A model generated the notes under the pieces. It was not told the DNA's origin and searched no databases. It saw nothing but the letters and a program-made list of their open reading frames with translations. A program made the translations under genes and the position numbers. A stretch of DNA of 64,000 bases from Micromonospora tarapacensis (GTDB lineage Bacteria > Actinomycetota > Actinomycetes > Mycobacteriales > Micromonosporaceae), in the NCBI RefSeq assembly GCF_019697375.1, contig NZ_JAHCDI010000003.1, positions 558,001 to 622,000 of the forward strand. The letters run 5' to 3'. Below, one piece after another: positions 14,418 to 24,517 of this stretch; the first letter of the stretch is position 1, and each line of letters opens with the position of its first letter.

Positions 14418-15599
14418 TCAGCTCAGCAGCCGCCACCGGCCGTTGCGGGCGACCAGGGTCGTCAACGCCTGCGGCATCAGCCCGGAGTGGTTGTCCGGCG
14501 TCATCCGGATCGGCCCCGACAGGCCGTCCATCTGGGACGTCTCCAGCACGTCGCGCAGGCCGGCCCGGTCGACCTCGCCGGCCGGCCCGCCGGCCCGCAG
14601 TTCGGCGTCGGCGAGGAGCTGCACCGCGTCCGCGGCGAAGGACGCCGAGCCGTGGTAGCCGCCGAAGCGGGCGGTGTACTCCTGGAACCACTGGCGACGC
14701 GCCGCCTTCGCGGGCGTGGTCGCGATCACGTCGTCGATGACCATCGTCTGGGTGAAGACCAGGGTGGCCCGCTCCACCGCCCGCGCCGCCGAGCCGAGGA
14801 AGAGGTCGCCCGCGGCCGACGCGTCGAGGAACAGGGCGCCGGTGAAGCCGATCTGCTTGACCGCGCTCGCGGCGAGCATCGCCTGCTCCGGCGGGGTCCA
14901 GATGACCAGGGCCTCCGGCTCGGCGGCGACCAGCGTCTCGGCCTGCCCGTCCAACTCCGTGTCGGTACCCCGGACGGACGCCTCGGTCAGCACGTGGATG
15001 CCGACCTTGCCGAACTCGCGACGCAGTGCGGTGGCGCCCTCCTGGCCGTAGGCGCCCTCACTGCGCAGCAGGCCGACCGTGTCGATGTTGCGGCGACGCA
15101 GTTCGACGGTGAGCGCCGCGGCGCTGTCGGCAGCGTTCGGCGCCAGCTTGAACATGTACCGGCGTTCCGCCACCGGGTTCGCGACGGCGCCGGCGGCGGC
15201 GAGCGCGACGGTGGGGATCTGCTCTTCGTTGACCGTGCGCACGGCGCCTACCGCGCATTCGTTGCAGCCGCCCATGACGATGGCGGTGACTCGCGAATCG
15301 TTGCTGAAGTCGACGATGTTCCGCAGTGACTCACTGGCGTCGGAACGGTTGTCCTTCAGCAGGAGTTCGATCGTCCGTCCGTTCAGGGCACCCGAGGCGT
15401 TCAACTGCGCGACCTTCAGTTCCAGGGCCTGCCGGTACGCCTTGCCGACTCCGGCCGCCGCGCCGGAGAGTTCCAGGTCTGCGGCGATCACGATCGGGCT
15501 CGTGTCCTGCTCCTGCCCTCCGAACTGGCAACCGGTCAGTGTGGTGGCCAGCAGGGTCGACACGAGCGCCGTGGCGGTCGCGGAGCGGAAGGGGGTCAA
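14418..15599 (-). CDS. Periplasmic-binding-protein-like lipoprotein (branched-chain amino-acid receptor family)
   Basis: A 393-residue type I periplasmic-binding fold protein (Leu/Ile/Val-BP or ABC receptor family). Segments include VIAADLELSGAAAGVGKAYR, IVMGGCNECAVGAVRTVNEE, TVGLLRSEGAYGQEGATALR and GYHGSASFAADAVQLLADAE. The start is taken as TTG 15599 because AGGAGGA lies six bases upstream and it leads straight into a signal peptide with lipobox TTLTGC. No transporter genes accompany it. It is divergent from the conservon kinase gene, so it may act as an extracellular sensor partner rather than a transport component; that is inference. Confidence 0.75.
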   Translation of the reverse strand: MTPFRSATATALVSTLLATTLTGCQFGGQEQDTSPIVIAADLELSGAAAGVGKAYRQALELKVAQLNASGALNGRTIELLLKDNRSDASESLRNIVDFSNDSRVTAIVMGGCNECAVGAVRTVNEEQIPTVALAAAGAVANPVAERRYMFKLAPNAADSAAALTVELRRRNIDTVGLLRSEGAYGQEGATALRREFGKVGIHVLTEASVRGTDTELDGQAETLVAAEPEALVIWTPPEQAMLAASAVKQIGFTGALFLDASAAGDLFLGSAARAVERATLVFTQTMVIDDVIATTPAKAARRQWFQEYTARFGGYHGSASFAADAVQLLADAELRAGGPAGEVDRAGLRDVLETSQMDGLSGPIRMTPDNHSGLMPQALTTLVARNGRWRLLS

Positions 15600-16045
15600 C
15601 TGTGTCCTCCTGATGTGGCGCGGGTGGGACCCGGTCACCGGTGGCTCGACCGTCCTCTGTGGATAATGAGATGGCTCTGCCGTACCGTGTGCGCGAAGCC
15701 TGCAAAACCTTGCCAATGCCGGGCGCTGCGGTCAAGCGGGGTCACCGGCGGCGTTTCGGGACACTGATCCCACATGTTGGTGTAACCAGATGTTTTCAAA
15801 TGCTCACTGTGGCGACACGTTTGACCACTCTGGAGTTACATGCCCTGTTCAAGGGCGCTGTGGAAATGTAGGTATTAGTTGACCGGATCACGAGATGCGT
15901 GCCGTCCGACCGTTTCCTGCCCCCCTGCGGCTTCCCAAATACCATCTCGTCTGATGAAATCGCGGCCGTGCCGCGCGTGGCGCTGGCCGTCGCTCCATGC
16001 ACGGGTCGACGGGTCAGGCGTGGAGAAAACGACGGAGGCGATGTC
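15600..16045. other. Divergent intergenic region, comparatively AT-rich
   Basis: This 446-bp stretch separates the binding lipoprotein from cvnA. No gene is visible. It holds the most AT-rich DNA nearby (about 15770-15960). TTGACC occurs twice (about 15820 and 15878), and a short stem GCCC/GGGC lies near 15841-15855. It probably carries promoters in both directions, but I cannot fix a -10/-35 pair with confidence. Confidence 0.4.
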
Positions 16046-19000
16046 GTGAGCACCGGATCGACGACCCTGCCCGCCATTGGTGACGCCGCGCGGAAGGCGC
16101 CCGGCCGGCTGCCCCGGCTGCGTGACGCCCGGATCCGGTCCAAGTTGGCGTTGATCCTGGTTGTCCCGGTCGCCGCGGTCATCGCGCTGGCGACGGTCCG
16201 CCTGATCTCCGTCGGCGAGGGCGCCTACGACGCGACCCAGAGCCGGTCGCTCACCGCGCTCTCGGTCGATGTCTCCGCGCTGGCGGACGACCTGCACGCC
16301 GAGCGGATGGCGGCGGCGGCCTACCTTGCCGCGCCGCAGCAACAGGCCGACGCGTACAACCTGCGGGTCCGGCAGACCCAGCAGCGGATCGACGAGTACC
16401 GGGCGGAGCGAGCCCGGGTCGGTGAGCCTCCCGCCGCGGTCCGTGACCGGCTCGCCGCCATCGACGCGCACCTGGACACCCTCGACGGCACCCGACAGGA
16501 GGTGCTCGACCGCCAGCAGATGGAGGTCGCCGAGGCCGCGCTGCGCTACGGCGTGGTGCTGACCGACCTGGTCGGCTACGGCGACGGGTTGGCCCAGTTG
16601 CCCGGGGACGAGCAACTGGGTGACAGCCGCCGGGCGGTCGCCGCCTTCGCCCGCGCCAAGGCGGCGGTCGCCGAGGAGGAGGCGGTGGCCTTCACCGCGC
16701 TGAGCGCCGGCCGGCTCGACAACGAGCAGTTCTCCGCCTTCGTGGCCACCCTCACCGGGCAGCAGGAGGCACTGGTGGCCTTCTCGCTGGCCGCCGACCC
16801 GATCCAGCGGGCACTGGTCGAGCGCACCGTCTCCGGCGATGCGGTGGTGCTCGCCGACCGGGTCGCCACCGACCTGAGCCGATCGGTGAACCAACGCGCG
16901 CCGTTCACCGCCCAGGAGGCCACGGCCGCCATCGGCGCCGTGCACGAGCTGATGCGATGGGCCGAGGTCGAGTTGCAGAGGCGCCTGCTCGATCAGGCCG
17001 AGCAGGCTCGCTCGGACGTCATCCAGCAGGCCGTCGTCGAGACGACGCTGGTGCTGCTCACCCTGATCATCGCGGTGACCCTGGCCGTGGTGCTGGCGCG
17101 CTCGCTGAACCACTCGCTACGGCGGCTGCGTGAGGGTGCGCTCTCGGTGGCCAACCACGATCTGCCCGAGGCGGTGCGCCGGCTACAGAGCATGGGCAAC
17201 GTCAGCGACGGCGGCGTCGACGAGATCGTCCGCGAGGTACGCGACCCGATCCAGCTCAACAACCGCGACGAGGTGGGGCAGGTCGCCTCGGCGTTCAACG
17301 TGGTGCACCGGGAGGCGGTCCGCGTCGCGGCCGAGCAGGCGGCCCTGCGGACCAGCGTCTCGGCGATGTTCCTGAACCTGGCCCGGCGCAGCCAGAACCT
17401 GGTCGATCGCATGATCGGTGAACTCGACGCGATCGAGCGGGGTGAGGAGGACCCGAAGCGACTCGCCCAGCTGTTCGAACTCGACCACCTGGCCACCCGG
17501 ATGCGTCGCAACGACGAGAACCTGCTCGTCCTCGCCGGTGCCGACTCGGCCGTGCCGCGCCGCGACGACGCGCTGCTGGTGGACGTCCTGCGGGCCGCGC
17601 AGTCGGAGGTGGAACTCTACAACCGGATCGAGTTCGGCACGGTCGACACCGACGTGTCCGTGGCCGCCCACGCGGTCAACGACGTGGTGCGGTTGGTGGC
17701 CGAGCTGCTCGACAACGCCACCCGCTTCTCGCCACCGAACACCACGGTCGTCGCCGACGGCCGGCGGATCCGCGACTACGTGCTCATCCAGATCGAGGAC
17801 CGGGGTCTCGGCCTCACCGACGAGCAGCTCGACTCTCTCAACCGACGGCTCACGGCGCCATCCGCGGTGGACGTCGCGGCCTTCCGCCTGATGGGTCTCG
17901 CGGTGGTCAGCCGCCTCGCCGCCCGCTACGGAGTCCGCGTCGAGCTGCGCCGCAACGTCGAGGGCGGCACGGTCGCACAGGTCACCCTGCCCGCCGCCAC
18001 GGTCGTACTGCCCAGCCTGCGTGGTCGCGACCAGGCGATCATCCGGCCGCGGCAGCCGCTGGCGGTCGAGCAGACGCCGATGGCGCCGGTCGGTCACAGT
18101 GACCAGTTCGGCGGGGCGGGACGCGGCAACATCGCGACCCTGACCGACCAGTGGCGCAACAACACGCCGTCCTCGGCGTCCTGGCCGACGGCGGAACCGG
18201 CGCCCGACAACCAACTGCCGACCCGTACGCCGCCACCGGCCTTCGCCGGCGGGTTCAACGCCGGTACGCCGACGGCGACCCAGCCCACCCTCGACCCGAC
18301 CCGGGGCGCCGGTGGGCGCGCCGAACCCGTGCTGCCGGTCGGCCCGGTCGCCGGCGCGCCGACGGGGTTCGCCCCCGGCGCCGGCCAGCAATCCGGCGGC
18401 GGAGGTTTCTACAACTCCGGCTTCCAGGGGCTCGGTGCCAGCCTGGCCGCCAGCGCACCGACCCCTACCGGGCCGATCACCGCCCCGCCCGAGCAGCCCG
18501 GCGAGGCGCCCATCTTCCGGGAGATGGAGGCGGTCTGGTTCCGGTCGCACGGCAACGACGCGACCGCGATCTTCAGCCGGCCGCAGTTCGACGAGCCGCC
18601 GCCGGCCGCCGACCCGCCGGCACCCGCCGTCGAGCCGACGAGAGGGCGGAGCCCGCTACCCACCCGCACGCCGGGCGCGGCGGCAGCCGGGACACCCGCG
18701 CCGCCGCCGGCGTCGTACACTTCGTCGTCCAGCGCGACGACCGGCGCGCTGCACAACGCGCCACCGGTGCCGCCCTCCGCGTCGCCACCGCCCTCCGCAC
18801 CACCGCCGTCCAGCAGTGCGGAGGACGACGCCTGGCGGACGGCGGCCGACGACGGGTGGTCGCGAGCCAGCCGGGCGGCCGAGCCCGCCCCGCCGGCACC
18901 ACCCGGTCCGGCCTGCCGAAGCGGGTGCCCCAGGCGCAACTCGTGCCCGGCGGCATCGAGCCGCGCAGCGGGCGCGAGCACAGCCGCCGGACCCCGGATG

Positions 19001-19101
19001 AAGTACGTGGTCTGCTGTCGGCCTACCACCGCGGCGTCCAGCGTGGCCGGACGGCGGGAGCGAGTCAGAACAGCACTTCGACCAAGGAGACGAGCCGATG
19101 A
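16046..19101 (+). CDS. cvnA: Conservon sensor histidine kinase CvnA with NIT-type input domain (frame broken by one missing base)
   Basis: GTG 16046 has GGAGG at ideal distance. The layout is: membrane segment (residues about 30-52), an extracellular helical region of about 250 residues resembling the nitrate/nitrite-sensing NIT domain (ADDLHAERMAAAAYLAAP, VAAFARAKAAVAEEEAVAF), a second membrane segment (VLLTLIIAVTLAVVLARSL), HAMP, phosphoacceptor-like LDHLATRMRRNDENLLVL, and an ATPase domain with AELLDNATRFSPPNTTVV and DRGLGLTDEQL. A long Pro/Ala-rich tail follows. At 18899-18900 one missing C breaks the frame; repair gives RSGLPKRVPQAQLVPGG and a stop that overlaps cvnB by ATGA. The repaired length is about 1018 residues. 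Confidence 0.88.
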
Positions 19102-19505
19102 ACAGGCCAGCGGCCATGCAGGACATGGGTTGGCTGCTCAGCAACTTCGCCGACAGCGTGGCGGGCATCGCCCACGTGGTGGCGGTGTCCGCGGACGGGC
19201 TGCTGCTCGCCTCCTCCCGCGACCTGCCAACGGATCGGGCGGACCAGCTCGCCGCGATCACCTCCGGCGTGGTCAGCCTGACCGAGGGGGCCGCGCGGAT
19301 GTTCAGCGCCGGCGGAGTGCTGCAGACAGTCATCGAGATGGACAGCGGATACCTGTTCCTGATGTCGATCAGCGACGGCTCGTCCATGGCGGTGCTCGCG
19401 GCGCGCAGCTGCGACGTCGGCCAGGTGGGCTACGAGATGGCATTGCTGGTGGAGCGGGTCGGCGCGGCGCTGGTGCCGCTGCCGCGGGACGCGGTGCGGT
19501 CGTAA
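19098..19505 (+). CDS. cvnB: Roadblock/LC7 protein CvnB
   Basis: A 135-residue Roadblock/LC7-fold protein (DMGWLLSNFADSVAGIAHVV, VSADGLLLASSRDLPTDRAD). In Streptomyces conservons CvnB binds the GTPase CvnD and links it to the kinase. The ATG overlaps the cvnA stop, which also confirms the repaired cvnA frame. It is second in the four-gene conservon. Confidence 0.93.
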   Translation: MNRPAAMQDMGWLLSNFADSVAGIAHVVAVSADGLLLASSRDLPTDRADQLAAITSGVVSLTEGAARMFSAGGVLQTVIEMDSGYLFLMSISDGSSMAVLAARSCDVGQVGYEMALLVERVGAALVPLPRDAVRS

Positions 19506-19542
19506 CGGGTGCGCTGCCGGCGGACGGAGGAGGTGATCGTGG

Positions 19543-19905
19543 ATGGAGCAGCGGCGTGACCCACGCGGCGCGCTGGTCCGACCGTACGCGGTCACCCGGG
19601 GCCGGACCGAGCCGCTGCAGGACATCGCGCTGGAGGCGGTGCTGGTGGTCAGTCCCACCCAGATCGCCGAGTCGCGCTTCGCCGGGCACGACAAGCATCG
19701 CATCGCCATGGTCTGCGAGGGCCGGCCCGAGTCGCTGGCGGAGATCGCCGCGTACACCCGGTTACCCCTGGGTGTCGCCCGGGTGCTGGTCGCCGACATG
19801 GTGGCCGAGGGCCTGTTGACGCTACAGACGGCCGCTCCCGCCACAGGTTACGAGGAGCGGATGGAAATGCTGGGAAGGGTGCTGAGTGGACTTCGCGAGC
19901 TATGA
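19543..19905 (+). CDS. cvnC: DUF742 protein CvnC
   Basis: A 120-residue DUF742 protein with a winged-helix-like core: ALVRPYAVTRGRTEPLQDIA at the start, then SLAEIAAYTRLPLGVARVLV and VADMVAEGLLTLQ. ATG 19543 is supported by GGAGGAGG about nine bases upstream; nearby GTG codons in the other frame stop at once. The molecular role of CvnC is not settled. The 3' end overlaps cvnD by 20 bases. Confidence 0.92.
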   Translation: MEQRRDPRGALVRPYAVTRGRTEPLQDIALEAVLVVSPTQIAESRFAGHDKHRIAMVCEGRPESLAEIAAYTRLPLGVARVLVADMVAEGLLTLQTAAPATGYEERMEMLGRVLSGLREL

Positions 19906-20509
19906 CCCCGCCGGGGCCCGCCAGAGCCGGGGAATCATCTCCGCGAAGATCGTGGTCGCGGGCGGCTTCGGGGTGGGCAAGACGACGCTGGTCGGTGCGA
20001 TCTCCGAGATCACACCGCTGACCACCGAGGCGGTGATGACCGCGGCGGGCGTCGGCATCGACGATCCGTCGAAGGTGCCGGGCAAGGAGACCACCACGGT
20101 CGCCATGGACTTCGGTCGGATCACCATGGCGCAGGATCTGATCCTGTACCTGTTCGGCACACCCGGGCAGACCCGATTCTGGTTCATGTGGGACGAGATC
20201 ATCCGGGGTGCGGTGGGCGCCGCCGTTCTGGTGGACACCCGCCGGATCGCCGATGCCTTCGCCCCGCTGGACTACTTCGAGAACCGCAACCTGCCGTACG
20301 TGGTCGCGCTCAACCGGTTCGACGGCGCGCCCCAGTACGAGCCGGACGAGGTGCGCGAGGCGCTGGCCATCTCGCCGGACGTGCCGCTGGTGATGACCGA
20401 CGCCCGGCATCGCGACTCGGTCAAGCGGGTGCTGGTGACCGTCGTCGAGCATGCCATGACGCGGTTGCAGACCGAGCACGACCGGGGTTTCCCGACCCCG
20501 GTCGGCTGA
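19886..20509 (+). CDS. cvnD: Small GTPase CvnD of the conservon
   Basis: A 207-residue Ras-like GTPase of the MglA/CvnD group. P-loop GGFGVGKTT and switch-II GTPGQTRFWFMWDEI are clear, and the base-recognition loop reads ALNRFDG rather than NKxD, as is usual here. It starts with GTG inside cvnC, so expression is coupled. Conservons are thought to work like eukaryotic G-protein-coupled modules at the membrane. The gene is followed by a strong hairpin that separates it from the convergent nitrite operon. Confidence 0.93.
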   Translation: MDFASYDPAGARQSRGIISAKIVVAGGFGVGKTTLVGAISEITPLTTEAVMTAAGVGIDDPSKVPGKETTTVAMDFGRITMAQDLILYLFGTPGQTRFWFMWDEIIRGAVGAAVLVDTRRIADAFAPLDYFENRNLPYVVALNRFDGAPQYEPDEVREALAISPDVPLVMTDARHRDSVKRVLVTVVEHAMTRLQTEHDRGFPTPVG

Positions 20510-20521
20510 GTCTCGGACGGT

Positions 20522-20557
20522 GTCCCGCCGGACCGGCTCAGGCCGGTCCGGCGGGAC
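20522..20557. terminator. Bidirectional hairpin between cvnD and hemD
   Basis: Perfect 15-bp arms GTCCCGCCGGACCGG (20522-20536) and its complement (20543-20557) with a six-base loop, lying 12 bases past the cvnD stop and 9 bases past the convergent hemD stop. The T-run is poor, as is common for terminators in GC-rich actinobacteria. Confidence 0.85.
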
Positions 20558-20566
20558 AGACCCGCC

Positions 20567-21654
20567 TCAGTCGACGCGGAGGCGGTAGCCGCGCTTGACC
20601 ACCGTCTGCACGACACGAGGGGCCTTCAGGCCGGCCCGCAGCCGGGCCACCGCCATCTCCACGGCGTGCTCGTCGGCGCCCCGCGGCAGCGTCCGCAGCA
20701 GCGCGGTACGCGACAGCACCCGCCCCGGCGTCTGGGCCAGGGCCCGCAGCACCGCCATCGGCGCCGGGGCGAGCGGACGCAGTTCGCCGTCCACCACCGC
20801 CGCATGGCCCCGCAGGGTGAGCAGGTGCCCGGCGACCTTGATGGTGACCGTTCGCCGGGGCAACTCGTCCACGATCGTGCGCACCAGCGCGCCGAGCCGG
20901 CCCGGCTCGGCGCGCTCACCGGCACCCCGCGGCGGACCAGCGGCTCCGCCGTGACCGGGCCGACGCAGCTGGCCAGCACGTCACCGCGCAGCGCGTCCAG
21001 CACCGCCTCGGTGCGGTCGCCGGCGGCCCGCAGCAGCGCCTCCGCCGCCGGTGCCGAGGTGAAGGTGACCGCGTCCACCAGCCGGCCGGCCACCAGGTCG
21101 ACCAGCCGGTGCAGCGGTGCCGGGTCGGTCGGTGGGGCCCAGCGGTAGACCGGGATCTCGATCACGGTCGCCCCGGCCTCCTCCAGCGCGCGGGTGCACT
21201 CCGGCTGCCGCTCGCCGTGCAACTGCATGGCGATGATCTGGCCGGACACGCCTCGGCGGCGCAGGTGGTCGACCACCTCGTCGCAGCTCTCCGAGGCGGG
21301 CGACCACTGGTCGTACAGCCCGGCCGCGCGGATCGCCCCGCGTGCCTTGGGACCCCGGGCCACCACGTAGGCGCCGCTGAGGACCCCGCGCAACGGCTCG
21401 GCCAGCCCCCATCCCTCGGCCGCCTCCAGCCAGCCGCGCATCCCGATGCCGGTGTTGGCCATCAGGATGTCCGGCGGCCGTTCCAGGCACGCTCGGGTGG
21501 CCTCGCGCAGTTCGGTGTCGTCCGCGAGTGGCACGATACGCAGGGCGGGGGCGAGCACCACCCGGGCGCCGCGCCGTTGGAGCAGCGCGGCGAGTTCGTC
21601 CCGCCGCCGGTCGGCGGTCACCCCGATGGTGAAGCCGGCCAGTTCTTCGCGCAT
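20567..21654 (-). CDS. hemD: Uroporphyrinogen-III synthase fused to a winged-helix DNA-binding domain (frame broken by one missing base)
   Basis: The N-terminal about 255 residues are a HemD domain (FTIGVTADRRRDELAALLQR, ILMANTGIGMRGWLEAAEGW, IAMQLHGERQPECTRALEEA, AVTFTSAPAAEALLRAAGDR), which cyclises hydroxymethylbilane to the siroheme/heme precursor. The C-terminal about 100 residues read as an OmpR-type winged helix (LAPAPMAVLRALAQTPGRVL, ADEHAVEMAVARLRAGLKAP, VVKRGYRLRVD). The halves meet near 20900-20906, where one C or G is missing; repair gives 362 residues. Its ATG overlaps the nirD stop, so it is made with nitrite reductase, which needs siroheme. The DNA-binding part may let it regulate the operon (inference). 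Confidence 0.85.
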
Positions 21655-22001
21655 CAGCCCTCCTGTCGCAACCGCACCTCGACCATGCCGTCCCGGCAAC
21701 GAACCTCGTGCCGGGCCACCGCGACCCCGGGCAGGTCGAGACAATCCCCCGTGCGCAGGTCGTAGACCTGCTTGTGCAGCGGCGAAGCGACCGTTGGCAC
21801 ACCACCCCGGCTGCCCACGATGCCGCGGGAGAGCACGTACGCCCCGGCGACCGGGTCGCGGTTGTCGATCGCGTACAACCCGTCCGCGGTCCGGAAGAGT
21901 GCCACCTGCACCCCGTCGACCAGGGCGGCGACGCCCCGATCCGGATCCAGCCGGTCCAGCGGGCAGATCGTGGTCCAGCGCAACGTCGTCGTGGTGGTCA
22001 T
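21654..22001 (-). CDS. nirD: Nitrite reductase small subunit NirD
   Basis: A 115-residue Rieske-fold protein (WTTICPLDRLDPDRGVAALV, YAIDNRDPVAGAYVLSRGIV, PLHKQVYDLRTGDCLDLPG). The Cys-X-His ligand pairs of true Rieske proteins are absent, as in other NirD subunits, so it should not hold a cluster itself. It overlaps nirB by four bases upstream (ATGA) and hemD by one base downstream. Confidence 0.9.
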   Translation of the reverse strand: MTTTTTLRWTTICPLDRLDPDRGVAALVDGVQVALFRTADGLYAIDNRDPVAGAYVLSRGIVGSRGGVPTVASPLHKQVYDLRTGDCLDLPGVAVARHEVRCRDGMVEVRLRQEG

Positions 22002-24517
22002 CGCCGCACCTCCGGCAGGCCGAGCGTGACCGGTTGGCGTCCCTCCGAAGGGGGCTGGCCGCCGACCGGCACCGGCTGGCCGCGTTCGGTGGCGAAGGTG
22101 ATCGACGGGTCGGGCACGTCGGGCGCATTGACGAACGAGGTGAACCGGCGCAGCCGGTCGGGGTCGTCGAGCACGTCGCGCCACTCGTCGGAGTACGACG
22201 CGACGTGCCGCGTCATCGCGGCGTCCAGTTCGACGCAGAGACCGAGCGAGTCGTCCACGATCACCGACCGGAGATGGTCGAGGCCGCCGTCCATCGCCTC
22301 GATCCAGGCGGCCGTACGTTGCAGCCGGTCGGCGGTCCGGACGTAGTACATCAGGAACCTGTCGATCAGTCGGATCAGCGCCTCGGTGGACAGGTCGGTG
22401 GCGAACAGGTCGGCGTGCCGTGGCCGGAAGCCGCCGTTGCCGCCGACGTAGAGGTTCCATCCGGTCTCGGTGGCGATGACCCCGAAATCCTTGCTCCGCG
22501 CCTCGGCGCATTCCCGGGCGCAGCCGGAAACCGCGGATTTGATCTTGTGTGGGGAGCGGAGTCCCCGGTAGCGCAGCTCCAGGGCGACGGCCAGCCCGAC
22601 CGAGTCCTGCACCCCGTAGCGGCACCAGGTGGAACCGACGCAGGACTTGACCGTTCGCAGCGCCTTGCCGTAGGCGTGCCCGGACTCGAACCCGGCATCC
22701 ACCAGCCGGCGCCAGATCTGCGGCAGTTGCTCGACCCGGGCACCGAACAGGTCGATCCGCTGCCCACCGGTGATCTTCGTGTAGAGGTTGAAGTCCCGGG
22801 CCACCTGGCCGATGACGATCAACTTCTCCGGGGTGATCTCCCCGCCGGGGATCCGGGGCACCACCGAGTAGCTCCCGTCGCGTTGCAGGTTCGCCAGGAA
22901 GTGGTCGTTGGTGTCCTGCAACGAGGCCTGCTCGCCGTCGAGGATGTGACCGTTGCCGAGCGAGGCGAGGATCGAGGCGACGACCGGCTTGCAGATGTCG
23001 CAGCCGCGCCCCCGGCCGTGCTCCGCGATCAGCCGGGAGAACGTCCGGATGCCACGCACCCGGACGATGTCGAACAGCTCCTGGCGGCTGACATCGAAGT
23101 GTTCGCACAAAGCCGTGGACTGGCTGACGCCCGCCGCGTCGAGCAACTGCTTCAGCATCGGTACGCAGGAACCGCAGCTGGTCCCGGCCCGGGTGCACGC
23201 CTTCAGGGCGGGCACGTCCGTGCAGCCGCCGGCGATCGCCGTGTCGATCTCCGCCCGGGTCACCGCGTTGCACGAGCAGACCTGGGCGGTCGGGGGCAGG
23301 GCCCCGGCCGTCGTACCCGTCGCACCCTCGGGAGCCAGCAGGGCCAGCGGGGCGGCCGGCAGCGGCCCGCCGACGCTGGCCCGCAGCGTCGGGTAGGCGG
23401 CGGCGTCACCGACCAGCACCCCGCCGAGCAGTGTCGCGGCGTCGTCGGAGAGGACGAGCTTGGCGTACACCCGGGTGGCCGGGTCGGTCCAGGTCACGTC
23501 CAGGCAACCCGGTGTGGCGCCGTGCGCGTCGCCGAAGGAGGCCACGTCGACGCCGAGCAGTTTCAGCTTGGTGGCGGTGTCCGCGCCGGGGAAGACGGCC
23601 GCGCCGCCGACCAGCCGGTCGGCCACCACCTCGGCCATCGCGTATCCCGGGGCGACCAGGCCGTAGCAGGTGCCCTCGACGGCCGCGCACTCGCCGACCG
23701 CGTAGATCCGCTCGTCCACCGTCCGGCAGCCGGCGTCGACCAGCACGCCACCGCGCGGACCGAGGTCGAGCCCGGCCGCCCGCGCCAACTCGTCGCGGGG
23801 GCGGATCCCGGCGGCCACCACGACCAGCTCCGCGTCGAGCACCGTGCCGTCGGCCAACTCCACGGCGGTCACGGCCCCGTCCGGGCCGGCACGCAGCGCG
23901 GTGGTGGCCACCCCCAGATGGCAGGCCACGCCCAGGTCCTCGACGTAGCGGCGGAGCATCGCGCCCCCGGCGGTGTCCACCTGCACCGGCATCAGCCGGG
24001 GGGCGAACTCCACCACGCTGGCGCCCAGCCCGAGCAGGCGCAGCGCGTTCGCTGCCTCCAGGCCGAGCAGGCCGCCCCCGATCACCGTCCCGTGGCGCCG
24101 GCCGTCGGCGTACGCACGGATCGCGGTGAGGTCGTCCAGGGTCCGGTAGACGAAGACACCCGGCAGGCCGGCACCGTCCACCGGTGGCACGAAGGGGTAC
24201 GACCCGGTGGCGAGCACCAGGACGTCGTACGGATGCTCACCCGCGGCAGTGGTCACCACCCGACGGGTCCGGTCCACGCCGGTCGCCGGTTCGCCGAGGC
24301 GCAACTCGACGCCGTCGTGCGGGGTGTGCAGGTTCAGCTCGTCGGCGCCGGCCCCGTCGAAGTACGCCGAGAGTCGTACCCGGTCGTACGCCGGTCGGGT
24401 CTCCTCGGCGAGGACCGTGACCCGCCAGCGTCCCTGCGGGTCGCGCGAGCGCAGCGCGTCCACGAACCGTTCGCCGACCATGCCGTTGCCGATGACGACC
24501 ACCCTGCCGCCGGTCAT
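21998..24517 (-). CDS. nirB: Assimilatory NAD(P)H-nitrite reductase large subunit NirB
   Basis: It reduces nitrite to ammonium with six electrons. Domains in order: FAD/NAD(P)H reductase (RVVVIGNGMVGERFVDALRS near residue 5, then GGGLLGLEAANALRLLGLG), a BFD-type [2Fe-2S] domain (CSCNAVTRAE and CTRAGTSCGSCVP) and a siroheme/[4Fe-4S] sulfite-nitrite reductase half with ligands CVGSTWC and CAREC. The chain has 839 residues, normal for the family. ATG 24517 is the natural start; sequence upstream in the same frame belongs to the preceding gene. Both ends overlap neighbours by four bases, so the operon is strictly coupled. Confidence 0.95.
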   Translation of the reverse strand: MTGGRVVVIGNGMVGERFVDALRSRDPQGRWRVTVLAEETRPAYDRVRLSAYFDGAGADELNLHTPHDGVELRLGEPATGVDRTRRVVTTAAGEHPYDVLVLATGSYPFVPPVDGAGLPGVFVYRTLDDLTAIRAYADGRRHGTVIGGGLLGLEAANALRLLGLGASVVEFAPRLMPVQVDTAGGAMLRRYVEDLGVACHLGVATTALRAGPDGAVTAVELADGTVLDAELVVVAAGIRPRDELARAAGLDLGPRGGVLVDAGCRTVDERIYAVGECAAVEGTCYGLVAPGYAMAEVVADRLVGGAAVFPGADTATKLKLLGVDVASFGDAHGATPGCLDVTWTDPATRVYAKLVLSDDAATLLGGVLVGDAAAYPTLRASVGGPLPAAPLALLAPEGATGTTAGALPPTAQVCSCNAVTRAEIDTAIAGGCTDVPALKACTRAGTSCGSCVPMLKQLLDAAGVSQSTALCEHFDVSRQELFDIVRVRGIRTFSRLIAEHGRGRGCDICKPVVASILASLGNGHILDGEQASLQDTNDHFLANLQRDGSYSVVPRIPGGEITPEKLIVIGQVARDFNLYTKITGGQRIDLFGARVEQLPQIWRRLVDAGFESGHAYGKALRTVKSCVGSTWCRYGVQDSVGLAVALELRYRGLRSPHKIKSAVSGCARECAEARSKDFGVIATETGWNLYVGGNGGFRPRHADLFATDLSTEALIRLIDRFLMYYVRTADRLQRTAAWIEAMDGGLDHLRSVIVDDSLGLCVELDAAMTRHVASYSDEWRDVLDDPDRLRRFTSFVNAPDVPDPSITFATERGQPVPVGGQPPSEGRQPVTLGLPEVRR

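Noticed and set aside
21654..22001. NirD as a true Rieske iron-sulfur protein
   Set aside because: The Cys-X-His pairs that bind the cluster are missing, as in other NirD subunits.
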